From an uncultured Actinotalea sp. (GTDB taxonomy: Bacteria > Actinomycetota > Actinomycetes > Actinomycetales > Cellulomonadaceae): 15,188 nucleotides of DNA. The stretch covers positions 1 through 15,188 of the forward strand of contig NZ_CAMPHH010000052.1 in NCBI RefSeq assembly GCF_946885855.1, written 5' to 3'. Positions 1-8,158 of the stretch are shown here, one piece after another (positions within the stretch are counted from its first letter, which is position 1; every line of letters begins with the position of its first letter). Made by a program: the position numbers and the translations under genes. A model generated the notes under the pieces. That model saw nothing but the letters and a program-made list of their open reading frames with translations. It made no database searches and was not told where the DNA came from.

Positions 1-357
1 CTGCCGGACCGCGGCTACTGGTTCGCCCCGACCGTCTTCACCGACGTCAGCACCGCGCACACCATCGCGCGGGAGGAGATCTTCGGCCCGGTCCTGTCGG
101 TGCTGACGTTCCGCACGCCGGCCGAGGCCGTCGCCAAGGCGAACAACACCCCCTACGGGCTCTCCGCGGGCATCTGGACCGAGAAGGGGTCGCGCATCCT
201 GTGGATGGCCGACCAGCTCCGGGCCGGCGTGGTCTGGGCCAACACCTTCAACCGCTTCGACCCCACCAGCCCCTTCGGCGGCTACAAGGAGTCGGGCTAC
301 GGCCGCGAGGGCGGCCGCCACGGACTGGCCGCCTACCTCCAGGAGGGAGCACTGTGA
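1..357 (+). CDS. Aldehyde dehydrogenase, C-terminal part (5' end outside window)
   Basis: The reading frame is open from base 1 and gives the last 118 residues of an NAD(P)-dependent aldehyde dehydrogenase, which oxidises an aldehyde to the acid in the cytoplasm. Visible family marks are GYWFAPTVF (residues 5-13 of the fragment), EEIFGPV (25-31, whose Glu contacts the cofactor ribose in this family), NNTPYGLSAGIWT (48-60) and the terminal PFGGYKESGYGRE block (91-103). The catalytic Cys and Glu would lie left of the window. It ends at a TGA that overlaps the GTG of the next ALDH-like gene by 4 bases, so the two are translationally coupled. Actinobacteria often pair such genes with deoC, and the nucleoside cluster to the right makes acetaldehyde from deoxyribose-phosphate a plausible substrate; this is inference. 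Betaine or other aldehydes cannot be excluded from the fragment alone. Confidence 0.95.
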   Translation: MPDRGYWFAPTVFTDVSTAHTIAREEIFGPVLSVLTFRTPAEAVAKANNTPYGLSAGIWTEKGSRILWMADQLRAGVVWANTFNRFDPTSPFGGYKESGYGREGGRHGLAAYLQEGAL

Positions 358-1235
358 GCACTCGGCTCGAGGTGCGCAAGACGTACAAGCTCTTCATCGG
401 CGGGGCGTTCCCCCGCAGCGAGTCGGGCCGGACCTACGAGGTGCGCGATGCGAAGGGCGGCTTCCTCGCGAACGCCGCGCTCGCGTCGCGCAAGGACGCC
501 CGCGACGCGGTCAAGGCCGCGCGGGCGGCCCAGCCGGGGTGGGCCGGCGCCACGGCCTACAACCGCGGCCAGGTGCTCTACCGCGTCGCCGAGCTGCTCG
601 AGGGCCGGCGCGACCAGTTCGTCGCCGAGGTCGCCGCGGGCGAGGGTCTGCGCGCCAAGGACGCCGAGGCCGTCGTCTCCGCCGCCGTGGACCGGTGGGT
701 CTGGTACGCCGGGTGGACGGACAAGGTCGCGCAGGTCGCCGGGTCCGCGAACCCCGTCGCGGGGCCGTACTTCAACCTCTCGGTGCCCGAGCCCACGGGC
801 GTCGTCGGCGTCGTCGCCCCGCAGCGCTCGTCGCTGCTCGGCCTGGTCAGCGTCCTGGCGCCGGTCCTCGTGACCGGCAACACCGCGGTCGTGCTGAGCG
901 GCACCGACCGGCCGCTGCCGGCCATCACGCTGTCGGAGGTCCTCGCGACCTCCGACGTGCCGAAGGGCGTCGTCAACATCCTCACCGGGCGGGTCGCGGA
1001 GGTCGCGCCGCACCTGGTTGGGCACATGGACGTCAACGCGGTGGACCTCACCGGCACCATCGGTGCCGAGGGGGTCACCTGGGCCGAGCTCGAGGCGGCG
1101 GCGGCGGACACGGTCAAGCGCGTCGTCCGCCCCGCGGGCGAGACCGAGCCGGACTGGACCGTCACGCCGGACGGCCCGCGCCGGGTCCTCGCGTTCACCG
1201 AGACCAAGACGGTCTGGCACCCCAAGGGCATCTGA
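354..1235 (+). CDS. Short aldehyde dehydrogenase-family protein without catalytic residues (probable pseudoenzyme)
   Basis: The 293-residue protein aligns by eye with the N-terminal, cofactor-binding part of aldehyde dehydrogenases: KLFIGGAFPRS (12-22), the helical DAVKAARAAQPGW segment (51-63), PEPTGVVGVVAP (146-156), LAPVLVTGNTAVV (168-180) and PKGVVNILTG (203-212). It is about 190 residues shorter than a normal ALDH and ends with an unusual tail, TETKTVWHPKG (282-292). The usual PWN motif is PQR (156-158), so the oxyanion Asn is lost. The cofactor Lys of the KPA motif is Ser182. The Glu of ELGGK and the catalytic Cys are absent. The GTG start at 354 overlaps the upstream stop and lies 7 bases after a GGAGGG Shine-Dalgarno sequence. 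The frame is intact and codon use matches its neighbours, so it looks maintained rather than decayed. A role as partner of the upstream ALDH is inference. Confidence 0.85.
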   Translation: MSTRLEVRKTYKLFIGGAFPRSESGRTYEVRDAKGGFLANAALASRKDARDAVKAARAAQPGWAGATAYNRGQVLYRVAELLEGRRDQFVAEVAAGEGLRAKDAEAVVSAAVDRWVWYAGWTDKVAQVAGSANPVAGPYFNLSVPEPTGVVGVVAPQRSSLLGLVSVLAPVLVTGNTAVVLSGTDRPLPAITLSEVLATSDVPKGVVNILTGRVAEVAPHLVGHMDVNAVDLTGTIGAEGVTWAELEAAAADTVKRVVRPAGETEPDWTVTPDGPRRVLAFTETKTVWHPKGI

Positions 1236-1244
1236 CCGACCGGC

Positions 1245-1298
1245 CCGCCCTCAGGGCGGTCTCCGCGGTTCCGGCCCTCCCGGGGGCCACGACCGCGG
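1245..1298. terminator. Stacked hairpins between convergent genes, probable bidirectional terminator
   Basis: Two hairpins fill the gap between the + strand ALDH-like gene and the - strand adenosine deaminase. The first is CCGCCC-TCA-GGGCGG at 1245-1259. The second has an outer stem CCGCGGT (1263-1269) with ACCGCGG (1292-1298) and an inner stem GGCCC (1273-1277) with GGGCC (1284-1288). No T-run follows on either strand, as is common for high-GC actinobacteria, so termination is inferred from position and symmetry. Confidence 0.6.
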
Positions 1299-1336
1299 AA
1301 ACTGCCCTGGTTGAACGACGGCGGGCGGCGTCGTGC

Positions 1337-2467
1337 TCAGGCGCGGTGGCGGCCCCCGCCGCGCGGGGTGTACGCGGGGCGGACGACCTCCTCCGCGAGC
1401 TCCTCGCGCTCGTCGTGGTGCAGGAACGCGCTCCAGGCGGCGGTGAGCGCAGCGTCGCGCAGCTCGTCCAGCCCCCAGCCCGCGTGCTGGACGAGCTGCG
1501 CGTACTCGTGCGTCATGGAGGTCCCCGACATGAGCCGGTTGTCCGTGTTCACCGTCACGGCGAACCCCAGCCGGGCGAGCGCCGTGATCGGGTGCTCCGC
1601 GATCGAGGCCGCCGCGCCCGTCTGGACGTTCGAGGTCGGGCACACCTCCAGCGTGACCTGCTGGTCCCGGACCCAGTGGGCGAGGTGGCCCAGCCGCGCC
1701 CCTTCCACGCCCCACGGGTCCTGCTCCGTGCGCTCCCCGAGCTGCACGTCGTCGAGGATGCGCACCCCGTGGCCGACCCGCACGGCGCCGGCGAGGTGCA
1801 CCGCCTCCGCGATCGAGGCGACGCCCGCGGCCTCCCCAGCGTGGACTGTCGTCGGGAAGCTCGCGTAGCGGACGGTCCGGAACGCCGCCGCGTGGCGCGC
1901 CGCGGGATGACCGGCCTCCGGTCCGGCCAGGTCGAAAGCCACGACGCCGGCGTCCCGGTTCCCCAGAGCCAGGCGCGCGATCGCGGCGCTGTGCTCCGAC
2001 GGCCGCATGGTCGTGAGGACCTGCCGCACCCGGATGGACCCGCCGCCTGCGGCGACCTCCGCCGCGCCCTCCTCGAGCCCCTCGCGCACCGCGTCGACGA
2101 CCTGCTGCAGCTCCAGCCCCCCGGCCAGGTGCAGCTCGGGCGCGTACCGCTGCTCCGCGTGGACGACGCCGTCGGCCGCGAGGTCCAGCACCGCCTCACG
2201 CGCGACCCGGCGCAGCCCCTCGGCGGTCTGCATCACCGCGAGCGTGTGCCGGAAGGTCTCGAGGTAGGCCTCGAGAGAGCCGGACGTCGCGGTCCGCACG
2301 AACCACTCCCCCAGCTCTGCCGGGTCCGACGCCGGCAGCGCGTGCCCGACGGCGTCCGCCAGCTCGAGGACCGTCGCCGGGCGCAGCCCGCCGTCGAGGT
2401 GGTCGTGCAGCAGCACCTTCGGCAGGGCCGCGAGGACGTCGGTCGTGAGCGGCGGGGGTGCGGTCAT
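1337..2467 (-). CDS. add: Adenosine deaminase
   Basis: This 376-residue cytoplasmic enzyme hydrolyses adenosine and deoxyadenosine to inosine and deoxyinosine plus ammonia. It carries the complete metal-dependent hydrolase signature: HDHLDGG (21-27, two zinc His), HAGE (209-212, zinc His and catalytic Glu), RVGHG (230-234, catalytic His), CPTSN (276-280) and NTDNRLMSGT (307-316, with Asp309 the zinc ligand). The second Asp of the usual TDD motif is Asn310, a form I recall in actinobacterial adenosine deaminases. Length is normal for the family. ATG is at 2465-2467 with no convincing Shine-Dalgarno sequence; a TAGCGT box ends 6 bases upstream, suggesting leaderless expression. It is the last gene of the - strand nucleoside block, 56 bases after the small acidic protein gene, and meets the ALDH pair tail to tail. 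Confidence 0.96.
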   Translation of the reverse strand: MTAPPPLTTDVLAALPKVLLHDHLDGGLRPATVLELADAVGHALPASDPAELGEWFVRTATSGSLEAYLETFRHTLAVMQTAEGLRRVAREAVLDLAADGVVHAEQRYAPELHLAGGLELQQVVDAVREGLEEGAAEVAAGGGSIRVRQVLTTMRPSEHSAAIARLALGNRDAGVVAFDLAGPEAGHPAARHAAAFRTVRYASFPTTVHAGEAAGVASIAEAVHLAGAVRVGHGVRILDDVQLGERTEQDPWGVEGARLGHLAHWVRDQQVTLEVCPTSNVQTGAAASIAEHPITALARLGFAVTVNTDNRLMSGTSMTHEYAQLVQHAGWGLDELRDAALTAAWSAFLHHDEREELAEEVVRPAYTPRGGGRHRA

Positions 2468-2473
2468 CCCCCC

Positions 2474-2495
2474 ACGCTAGTCGGCTGACCAGCCG
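2474..2495 (-). promoter_or_regulatory. Candidate leaderless promoter and small palindrome upstream of add
   Basis: On the - strand TAGCGT (2474-2479) fits the actinobacterial TAnnnT -10 box and is followed by six G bases and then the ATG of add, the usual spacing for a leaderless transcript. No good -35 is visible. A 5-bp inverted repeat, CGGCT-GACC-AGCCG (2482-2495), lies just upstream of the -10 and could be an operator. All of this is by inspection. Confidence 0.45.
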
Positions 2496-2523
2496 CGTCG
2501 CGGGCGGTACCGGTCATGGCGGG

Positions 2524-2892
2524 TCACGACCGGTAGGCGTCCGTGTCGTCCTCGGGCACGCTGAGCGACTGCTCGAGGACGTCGGCCTCGGACCCCTCGC
2601 GGTCACCCACGGCCGTGAGCTCGTCGGCGTCCTCGTCACCGCCGCCGTCCTGCGCCTGCTCCCACACGTCCGCCTCGGGCGCGTCCTCCGGCCGCTCCGC
2701 GCCGCCGTCGCCCGACGGTCCGTCCCTCCGGGCACCAGCACGCCCTTCGTCCCGCAGGTCGGGCTTCGGTGCCCGGGGCTGGTCGGCAGCCTCCACCGGC
2801 ACGGTGGTGCGGCTCGGGTCCTGCGGCACGGAGCTGTCCGGCGGGACGAGACCCGCGTCGGCCCACGTGCTGTCACCGGGTGTCGTGCTCAT
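2524..2892 (-). CDS. Small acidic protein with DVxEQ repeats, function unknown
   Basis: The 122-residue product is rich in Asp, Glu, Gly, Pro and Ala, has no hydrophobic segment, no Cys and little predicted order, so it is probably a soluble, largely disordered cytoplasmic protein. A short motif occurs twice near the C-terminus, EADVWEQAQ and EADVLEQSL, the second followed by SVPEDDTDAYR. Short actinobacterial proteins with a similar DVLEQ...VPxDDxxYR ending are known to me only as hypothetical proteins. ATG at 2890-2892 is chosen because AGAGGTGA sits about 5 bases upstream; an in-frame GTG at 2907 would overlap that ribosome site. It lies between the C39-like gene and add, 84 and 56 bases away, on the same strand. 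I assign no function. Confidence 0.7.
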   Translation of the reverse strand: MSTTPGDSTWADAGLVPPDSSVPQDPSRTTVPVEAADQPRAPKPDLRDEGRAGARRDGPSGDGGAERPEDAPEADVWEQAQDGGGDEDADELTAVGDREGSEADVLEQSLSVPEDDTDAYRS

Positions 2893-2976
2893 GGCGTCAC
2901 CTCTCACTCGGGACGGTCGGTCCTCTCCATCCTTGCCCGCGGGTCGCCCACCCGCCAGGGCACCACCGCTGGGACT

Positions 2977-3789
2977 TCACGCCCGGACGGGCAGCACGAC
3001 CCAGGCGAGGTGCCGCCACCCGCCGAGGGCCGACTGCGGCCGGTCCCCGGCCAGGAGGTCCGCGACGGCGACCCGCACGACTGCGCCGCGGCTCGGCTCG
3101 AAGAGGTCGAGCACGCCGTCGTCGGCGCCGACGGCCAGGACCACATGGCGCGGCACTGCGAAGGCGAGCCCGTGCGCCGCGTCGCCCCCGCTGTAGAGGA
3201 GGACGGGGACCCCGGCGGACACCCACGCCCGCGCCCGGTCCAGCTCGGCCGCCAGACCCGCCCGGTCCGTGTCGTCCAGCGGGCGGTGCGTCCAGCGCAC
3301 GCCCGGGTACCGCGCGACACGCGCCGCGCCCCACGGCGGCGTGCCGAGCGCCTCCGGCCACGGCAGCCCGAGGAGCGCCCGGGCGTTCGTGCGCCGCTTG
3401 AGGACCCGGTGCACCGCGTGGAACCGCGCCGCGGGCGCGGCGTCGGCCAGGCGTCCCAGGGCCCACGACGGCGCCGCGGCCAGCTCGGGCGGCACGCCCG
3501 CCCCGCGGAACCTGCCGGTGACGAGCCAGTGCTCCAGCCCGGGGTCGCCCAGCGCCGCGAGCATCGTCAGAGCCGCGGAGCCGCAGGTCGTCCCGTCCTG
3601 CTGCCGGGCGTGCGGGGCCAGCCGTCGGGCGAGCGCCACGACCCGGTCCGCCGCGCCGCCGTCGGCCTGAGGCGGTCCGCCCGCCTCCGGCCGCTCGAGG
3701 GCCGTCCGGCCCCAACCGGACCGCCGCAGGGACGTCGAGAGCTGCCACGCGGAGCGCCCGCTCGGCCGTGACCCACCGGGCACCCGCAC
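2977..3789 (-). CDS. C39-like cysteine-peptidase-fold protein, cytoplasmic, function unknown
   Basis: The 270-residue protein contains QQDGTTCGSAALTML (63-77), which resembles the Gln...Cys active-site segment of C39/papain-like proteases. A later PRHVVLAVGADDGVLDLFEPS (213-233) could supply the His (His215) and an acidic or stabilising residue (Glu231 or a nearby Asp) of a triad. The first 45 residues are Gly/Pro/Arg-rich and probably disordered. There is no signal peptide or membrane segment and no fused transporter, so it does not look like a bacteriocin exporter domain. The GTG start at 3787-3789 has a GAGGT ribosome site overlapping the deoA stop codon, so translation is coupled to deoA. 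It sits inside a nucleoside-salvage operon where no peptidase is expected. It could be a peptidase, a transglutaminase-like enzyme or an inactive fold; the substrate is unknown. Confidence 0.75.
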   Translation of the reverse strand: MRVPGGSRPSGRSAWQLSTSLRRSGWGRTALERPEAGGPPQADGGAADRVVALARRLAPHARQQDGTTCGSAALTMLAALGDPGLEHWLVTGRFRGAGVPPELAAAPSWALGRLADAAPAARFHAVHRVLKRRTNARALLGLPWPEALGTPPWGAARVARYPGVRWTHRPLDDTDRAGLAAELDRARAWVSAGVPVLLYSGGDAAHGLAFAVPRHVVLAVGADDGVLDLFEPSRGAVVRVAVADLLAGDRPQSALGGWRHLAWVVLPVRA

Positions 3790-3799
3790 GCGGCGGACC

Positions 3800-5152
<1,353 letters not shown>

Positions 5153-5168
5153 CGTCCCGCTCCTGCCC

Positions 5169-5594
5169 TCAGGCCCGCTCGTGGAGGTCGTCCGGGCCGA
5201 AGGCGTCGGGCAGCACCTCGTTCATCGTCTTGATCCCGCTCACGGTGTCGACCAGCAGCGCCGCACCGCCGTGCTCCCACAGCAGCTGCCGGCACCGTCC
5301 GCAGGGCATCAGCGTGCTCCCGTGGCCGTCGACGCACGCGAAGGCCACGAGCCGGCCGCCGCCCGAGGCGGCGAGCGCGCTGACCAGCCCGCACTCCGCG
5401 CACAGGCCGACGCCGTACGAGGCGTTCTCGACGTTGCAGCCGACGACGACGCGGCCGTCGTCGACGAGGGCGGCGCAGCCCACGGGGAACTGCGAGTACG
5501 GCGCGTACGCCCTCGTCATCGCCTCGCGGGCGGCCGCGCGCAGGGCCTCCCAGTCGACCTCGGCGGTCGCGTCGGACAGGGACTCAACAGGCAT
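5169..5594 (-). CDS. cdd: Cytidine deaminase
   Basis: This 141-residue cytoplasmic zinc enzyme deaminates cytidine and deoxycytidine to uridine and deoxyuridine. It is the short, tetrameric class by length. Substrate-binding NVENASY is at 54-60. The active site is CAEC (65-68, zinc Cys65 and proton-shuttle Glu67) and PCGRCRQ (97-103, zinc Cys98 and Cys101). Position 68, often Arg in CAER, is Cys here, a common variant in the tetrameric class. ATG at 5592-5594 has AGAGG about 7 bases upstream. It is 45 bases after the second permease gene and 16 bases before deoA, so its product feeds deoxyuridine directly to the next enzyme. Confidence 0.95.
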   Translation of the reverse strand: MPVESLSDATAEVDWEALRAAAREAMTRAYAPYSQFPVGCAALVDDGRVVVGCNVENASYGVGLCAECGLVSALAASGGGRLVAFACVDGHGSTLMPCGRCRQLLWEHGGAALLVDTVSGIKTMNEVLPDAFGPDDLHERA

Positions 5595-5639
5595 GGTGAC
5601 CTCTTCGGGGGGTGGTGCTGTGACGGCGGGGTCGCCGCG

Positions 5640-6926
5640 TCACTTCACGTAGGGCTTGCCCTCGGCGGCGGGCGGCCGGACCCGACCGACGAGCCCCGCC
5701 ACGGCGAAGATCGTCGCCAGGTACGGGAGCATCGCGAGGAACTGGCTGGGCACCGGCGAGCCGAGGTTGCCGAGCACCGATCGGAGCGAGTCGGCGAAGC
5801 CGAAGAGCAGGGCGGCGGCGAGCGCACCCTTGGGGCTCCACCGACCGAGGATCATCGCCGCGAGGGCGATGTAGCCACGACCCGAGGTGAGCTCCTTGGT
5901 GAAGGCGAGACCGGCCGCCACGAAGGCCGCGCCACCGAGACCGGCGACGGCACCGCCCAGGATCGTGTTGCGGACCCGGGTGCGGTTGACCTTGATGCCG
6001 ACCGTGTCCGCCGCCTTGGGGTGCTCCCCGACCGACCGCATGCGCAGGCCCCACCGGCTGCGGAACACCATGACCTGCAGCACCGCCACGACGACGTACA
6101 TGAGGTAGACGACGAGGGAGTGGTCGAACAGGACCGGGCCGAGGACGGGGATGTCCGACAGGATCGGGATGGGCAGCGTCGGCAGCCGCGGCGGGGCGTT
6201 GAGCGTCTGCGGGTTCTGCGTGAGCACGGTGGAGAACAGGTAGTTCGTGACACCGATGACGAGCACGTTGAGGACGACCCCGACGATGATCTGGTCGATC
6301 CGGTACCGCACCGCGAAGGTCACGAGGATCGCGCCGACGAGCGCGCCGGCCAGCGGCGCCGCGAAGAGCCCGGCGTACGCGTTGCCGGTCGACGTCGCGA
6401 TGACCACGGCGAGGAAGGCGCCCGCCAGGAGCTGGCCCTCGATGGCGATGTTGATGATGCCGGACCGCTCGCAGAGCAGGCCCGCCATCGCCCCGAAGAC
6501 CAGCGGCACCGACAGGACGATCGCAGAGGTCAGGAGCACCGTCAGCGGGAGCGCGTTGGGGTTGCCCGCCATGACCCACACGAGGAAGGCCGTGAGCACG
6601 ACGACGCCGAAGACGACCTGCACCCAGGAGGGCACCGCCCGCCGTGCCCGCGTGCGCACCGTCACCCAGGCGGCCAGCCCGACCGCCACGGCGGCCAGCA
6701 GCAGGATCGTGAGGCGGGACGGGACCGCGAAGTCGGGGATGGTGACGAAGTCGCCGCTGCGCGAGACGAGGAACCTCGTCTGCGCGTCGCCCGGGCGTGT
6801 GACGCCCAGGACGAGCGTGATGACGGCGAGCAGCCCGTACAGGACCGGTCCGCGCCAGCCGATCCGCGCCTGGACGGGCGCGACGGACTCGGTCGCGGCG
6901 GGCGGGGTCAGGGTCGACGTGCTCAC
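5640..6926 (-). CDS. ABC transporter permease for nucleosides (second permease)
   Basis: The 428-residue inner-membrane protein belongs to the branched-chain amino acid/ribose/nucleoside permease superfamily (BPD_transp_2, YufQ/NupQ-like). It has many hydrophobic segments, the motif CERSGIINIAIEGQLLAGAF at the first conserved core helix, and the cytoplasmic coupling region SVGEHPKAADTVGIKVNRTRV followed by GLGGAAF. The N-terminus carries an extra roughly 100-residue stretch with three or so membrane segments before the core domain, making it longer than the usual 310-residue member. The GTG start at 6924-6926 overlaps the stop of the first permease (GTGA) and has AAGGAGG about 8 bases upstream. 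The frame stays open far upstream of this GTG, but that part only shadows the first permease. It pairs with that permease, the ATPase and the lipoprotein. Confidence 0.93.
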   Translation of the reverse strand: MSTSTLTPPAATESVAPVQARIGWRGPVLYGLLAVITLVLGVTRPGDAQTRFLVSRSGDFVTIPDFAVPSRLTILLLAAVAVGLAAWVTVRTRARRAVPSWVQVVFGVVVLTAFLVWVMAGNPNALPLTVLLTSAIVLSVPLVFGAMAGLLCERSGIINIAIEGQLLAGAFLAVVIATSTGNAYAGLFAAPLAGALVGAILVTFAVRYRIDQIIVGVVLNVLVIGVTNYLFSTVLTQNPQTLNAPPRLPTLPIPILSDIPVLGPVLFDHSLVVYLMYVVVAVLQVMVFRSRWGLRMRSVGEHPKAADTVGIKVNRTRVRNTILGGAVAGLGGAAFVAAGLAFTKELTSGRGYIALAAMILGRWSPKGALAAALLFGFADSLRSVLGNLGSPVPSQFLAMLPYLATIFAVAGLVGRVRPPAAEGKPYVK

Positions 6927-8158
6927 GCGCGGCCCTCCTTCAGCGAGTAGCGACCGGTGAGGGCCGCGATGCGGTGGAAGATCGACAGCTCGCGCACGAG
7001 CACCGGCGCGGCGATGAGCAGCACGATCGTGGCCTGGATGACGAGGACGATGTCGATCGGCGTGTTCGCGGACGTCTGCATCAGCGGCGAGCCGGCGCGC
7101 AGCGCACCGAACAGGGTGGCGGCGAGGACCACACCCAGCGGCTTGGACCGACCGAGCAGGGCGACCGTGATGGCGTCGAAGCCGATCGAGCCGGCGCTGG
7201 ACGCCTGCAGCGTCTTGTCCGTCCCGAGCACCTGGGCCGCGCCCCCGAGGCCCGCGAGCGCGCCCGCGGTCACCATGACGAGGACGAACATGAGGTTGAC
7301 CCGGATGCCGGCCGTCCGCGCCGCCTCCTGGTTCGCGCCGACCGCGCGGAACCGGAAGCCGAGCGTCGACCGCTCCATGAGCCACCACACCGCGACCGCG
7401 GCGAGCAGCGCGAGGACCCAGCCCAGGTGCAGCCGGAACTGCGGCCCGAGCAGCAGCGGGAAGGCCGCGGTGGCGTCGATCTGCGGGGAGATCGGCCGCG
7501 TCCCGCCCTGGCGCAGCAGGGGTGTCGTGAGCAGGTAGGAGATCAGGTAGAGGGCGATCGAGTTGAGCATGATCGTCACGATCACCTCGTTGGCCCCCGT
7601 CCGGGCCTTGAGGAACCCGGCGATGCCCGCCCACAGGGCCCCGACGACGGCGGCCGCGAGGCACGCGAGCGCGAGGTGGACACCCGCGGGGAGGGTGAAC
7701 GTGATGCCGACCCAGACGCCGGCGGCGGCGCCGACCAGGACCTGCCCCTGCGCGCCGATGTTGAACAGGCCCGACCGGAAGGCCACCGCGAGACCGAGGC
7801 CCGCGAAGATCAGCGGCGCGGATGCGGTGAGGGTCTCGGTGATCGGGCGGATCCGCCGGACGCCCTCGGCCTGGTAGTCGAAGACCGAGCCGCGGAACAG
7901 TGCTGAGTAGGCCGAGTAGATCGCGTCCCACGCTGCACCGAGGAGGTCCGTGGGACGGGCGAAGAAGTACCCGGCGGCGGACTGGACGTCGCGGTCGGCC
8001 GCGGCGATGAGGACGGAGGACAGCAGCAGCGCCATGACCACCGCGAGGAGGATCGTCAGCCAGGACGCGTCCAGGAGGCGCTGGAGGAACGGCGCGCGCT
8101 CGCGCTCCTTCGCGGCAGGTGGCGGCGCCGCAGGCGCCACCAGGGTGTCGGCGGTCAC
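6923..8158 (-). CDS. ABC transporter permease for nucleosides (first permease)
   Basis: The 411-residue membrane protein is of the YufP/NupP type. After a 30-residue cytoplasmic N-terminus comes a first membrane segment (LTILLAVVMALLLSSVLIAA), then a periplasmic loop rich in aromatic residues. The core has SGLFNIGAQGQVLVGA, the conserved GANEVIVTIMLN segment and the coupling loop AVGANQEAARTAGI before GALAGLGGAA. The GTG start at 8156-8158 overlaps the ATPase stop as GTGA and is preceded by a GAGGAGGAGG ribosome site, which also encodes the Glu-rich tail of the ATPase. The second permease overlaps its 3' end in the same manner. These couplings suggest equal expression of the two permeases and ATPase as one complex. 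Confidence 0.94.
   Translation of the reverse strand: MTADTLVAPAAPPPAAKERERAPFLQRLLDASWLTILLAVVMALLLSSVLIAAADRDVQSAAGYFFARPTDLLGAAWDAIYSAYSALFRGSVFDYQAEGVRRIRPITETLTASAPLIFAGLGLAVAFRSGLFNIGAQGQVLVGAAAGVWVGITFTLPAGVHLALACLAAAVVGALWAGIAGFLKARTGANEVIVTIMLNSIALYLISYLLTTPLLRQGGTRPISPQIDATAAFPLLLGPQFRLHLGWVLALLAAVAVWWLMERSTLGFRFRAVGANQEAARTAGIRVNLMFVLVMVTAGALAGLGGAAQVLGTDKTLQASSAGSIGFDAITVALLGRSKPLGVVLAATLFGALRAGSPLMQTSANTPIDIVLVIQATIVLLIAAPVLVRELSIFHRIAALTGRYSLKEGRA

Noticed and set aside
539..2488. Very long + strand open frame opposite add and over the ALDH-like gene
   Set aside because: Arg/Pro/Gly-rich composition with no motifs; a typical high-GC antisense artefact.
2897..3748. Alternative - strand frame over the C39-like gene
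   Set aside because: Gly/Arg/Pro repeats and no motif, while the chosen frame has a ribosome site and a Cys/His motif set.
5181..6950. 589-residue + strand open frame opposite cdd and the second permease
   Set aside because: Composition of Arg, Asp, Glu, His and Gly is a mirror of the hydrophobic permease codons; no recognisable domain.
6927..7931. Upstream extension of the second permease into one 763-residue protein
   Set aside because: This part shadows the first permease, whose own frame shows clear membrane and permease motifs. The GTG at 6926 with AAGGAGG and GTGA overlap is the real start.
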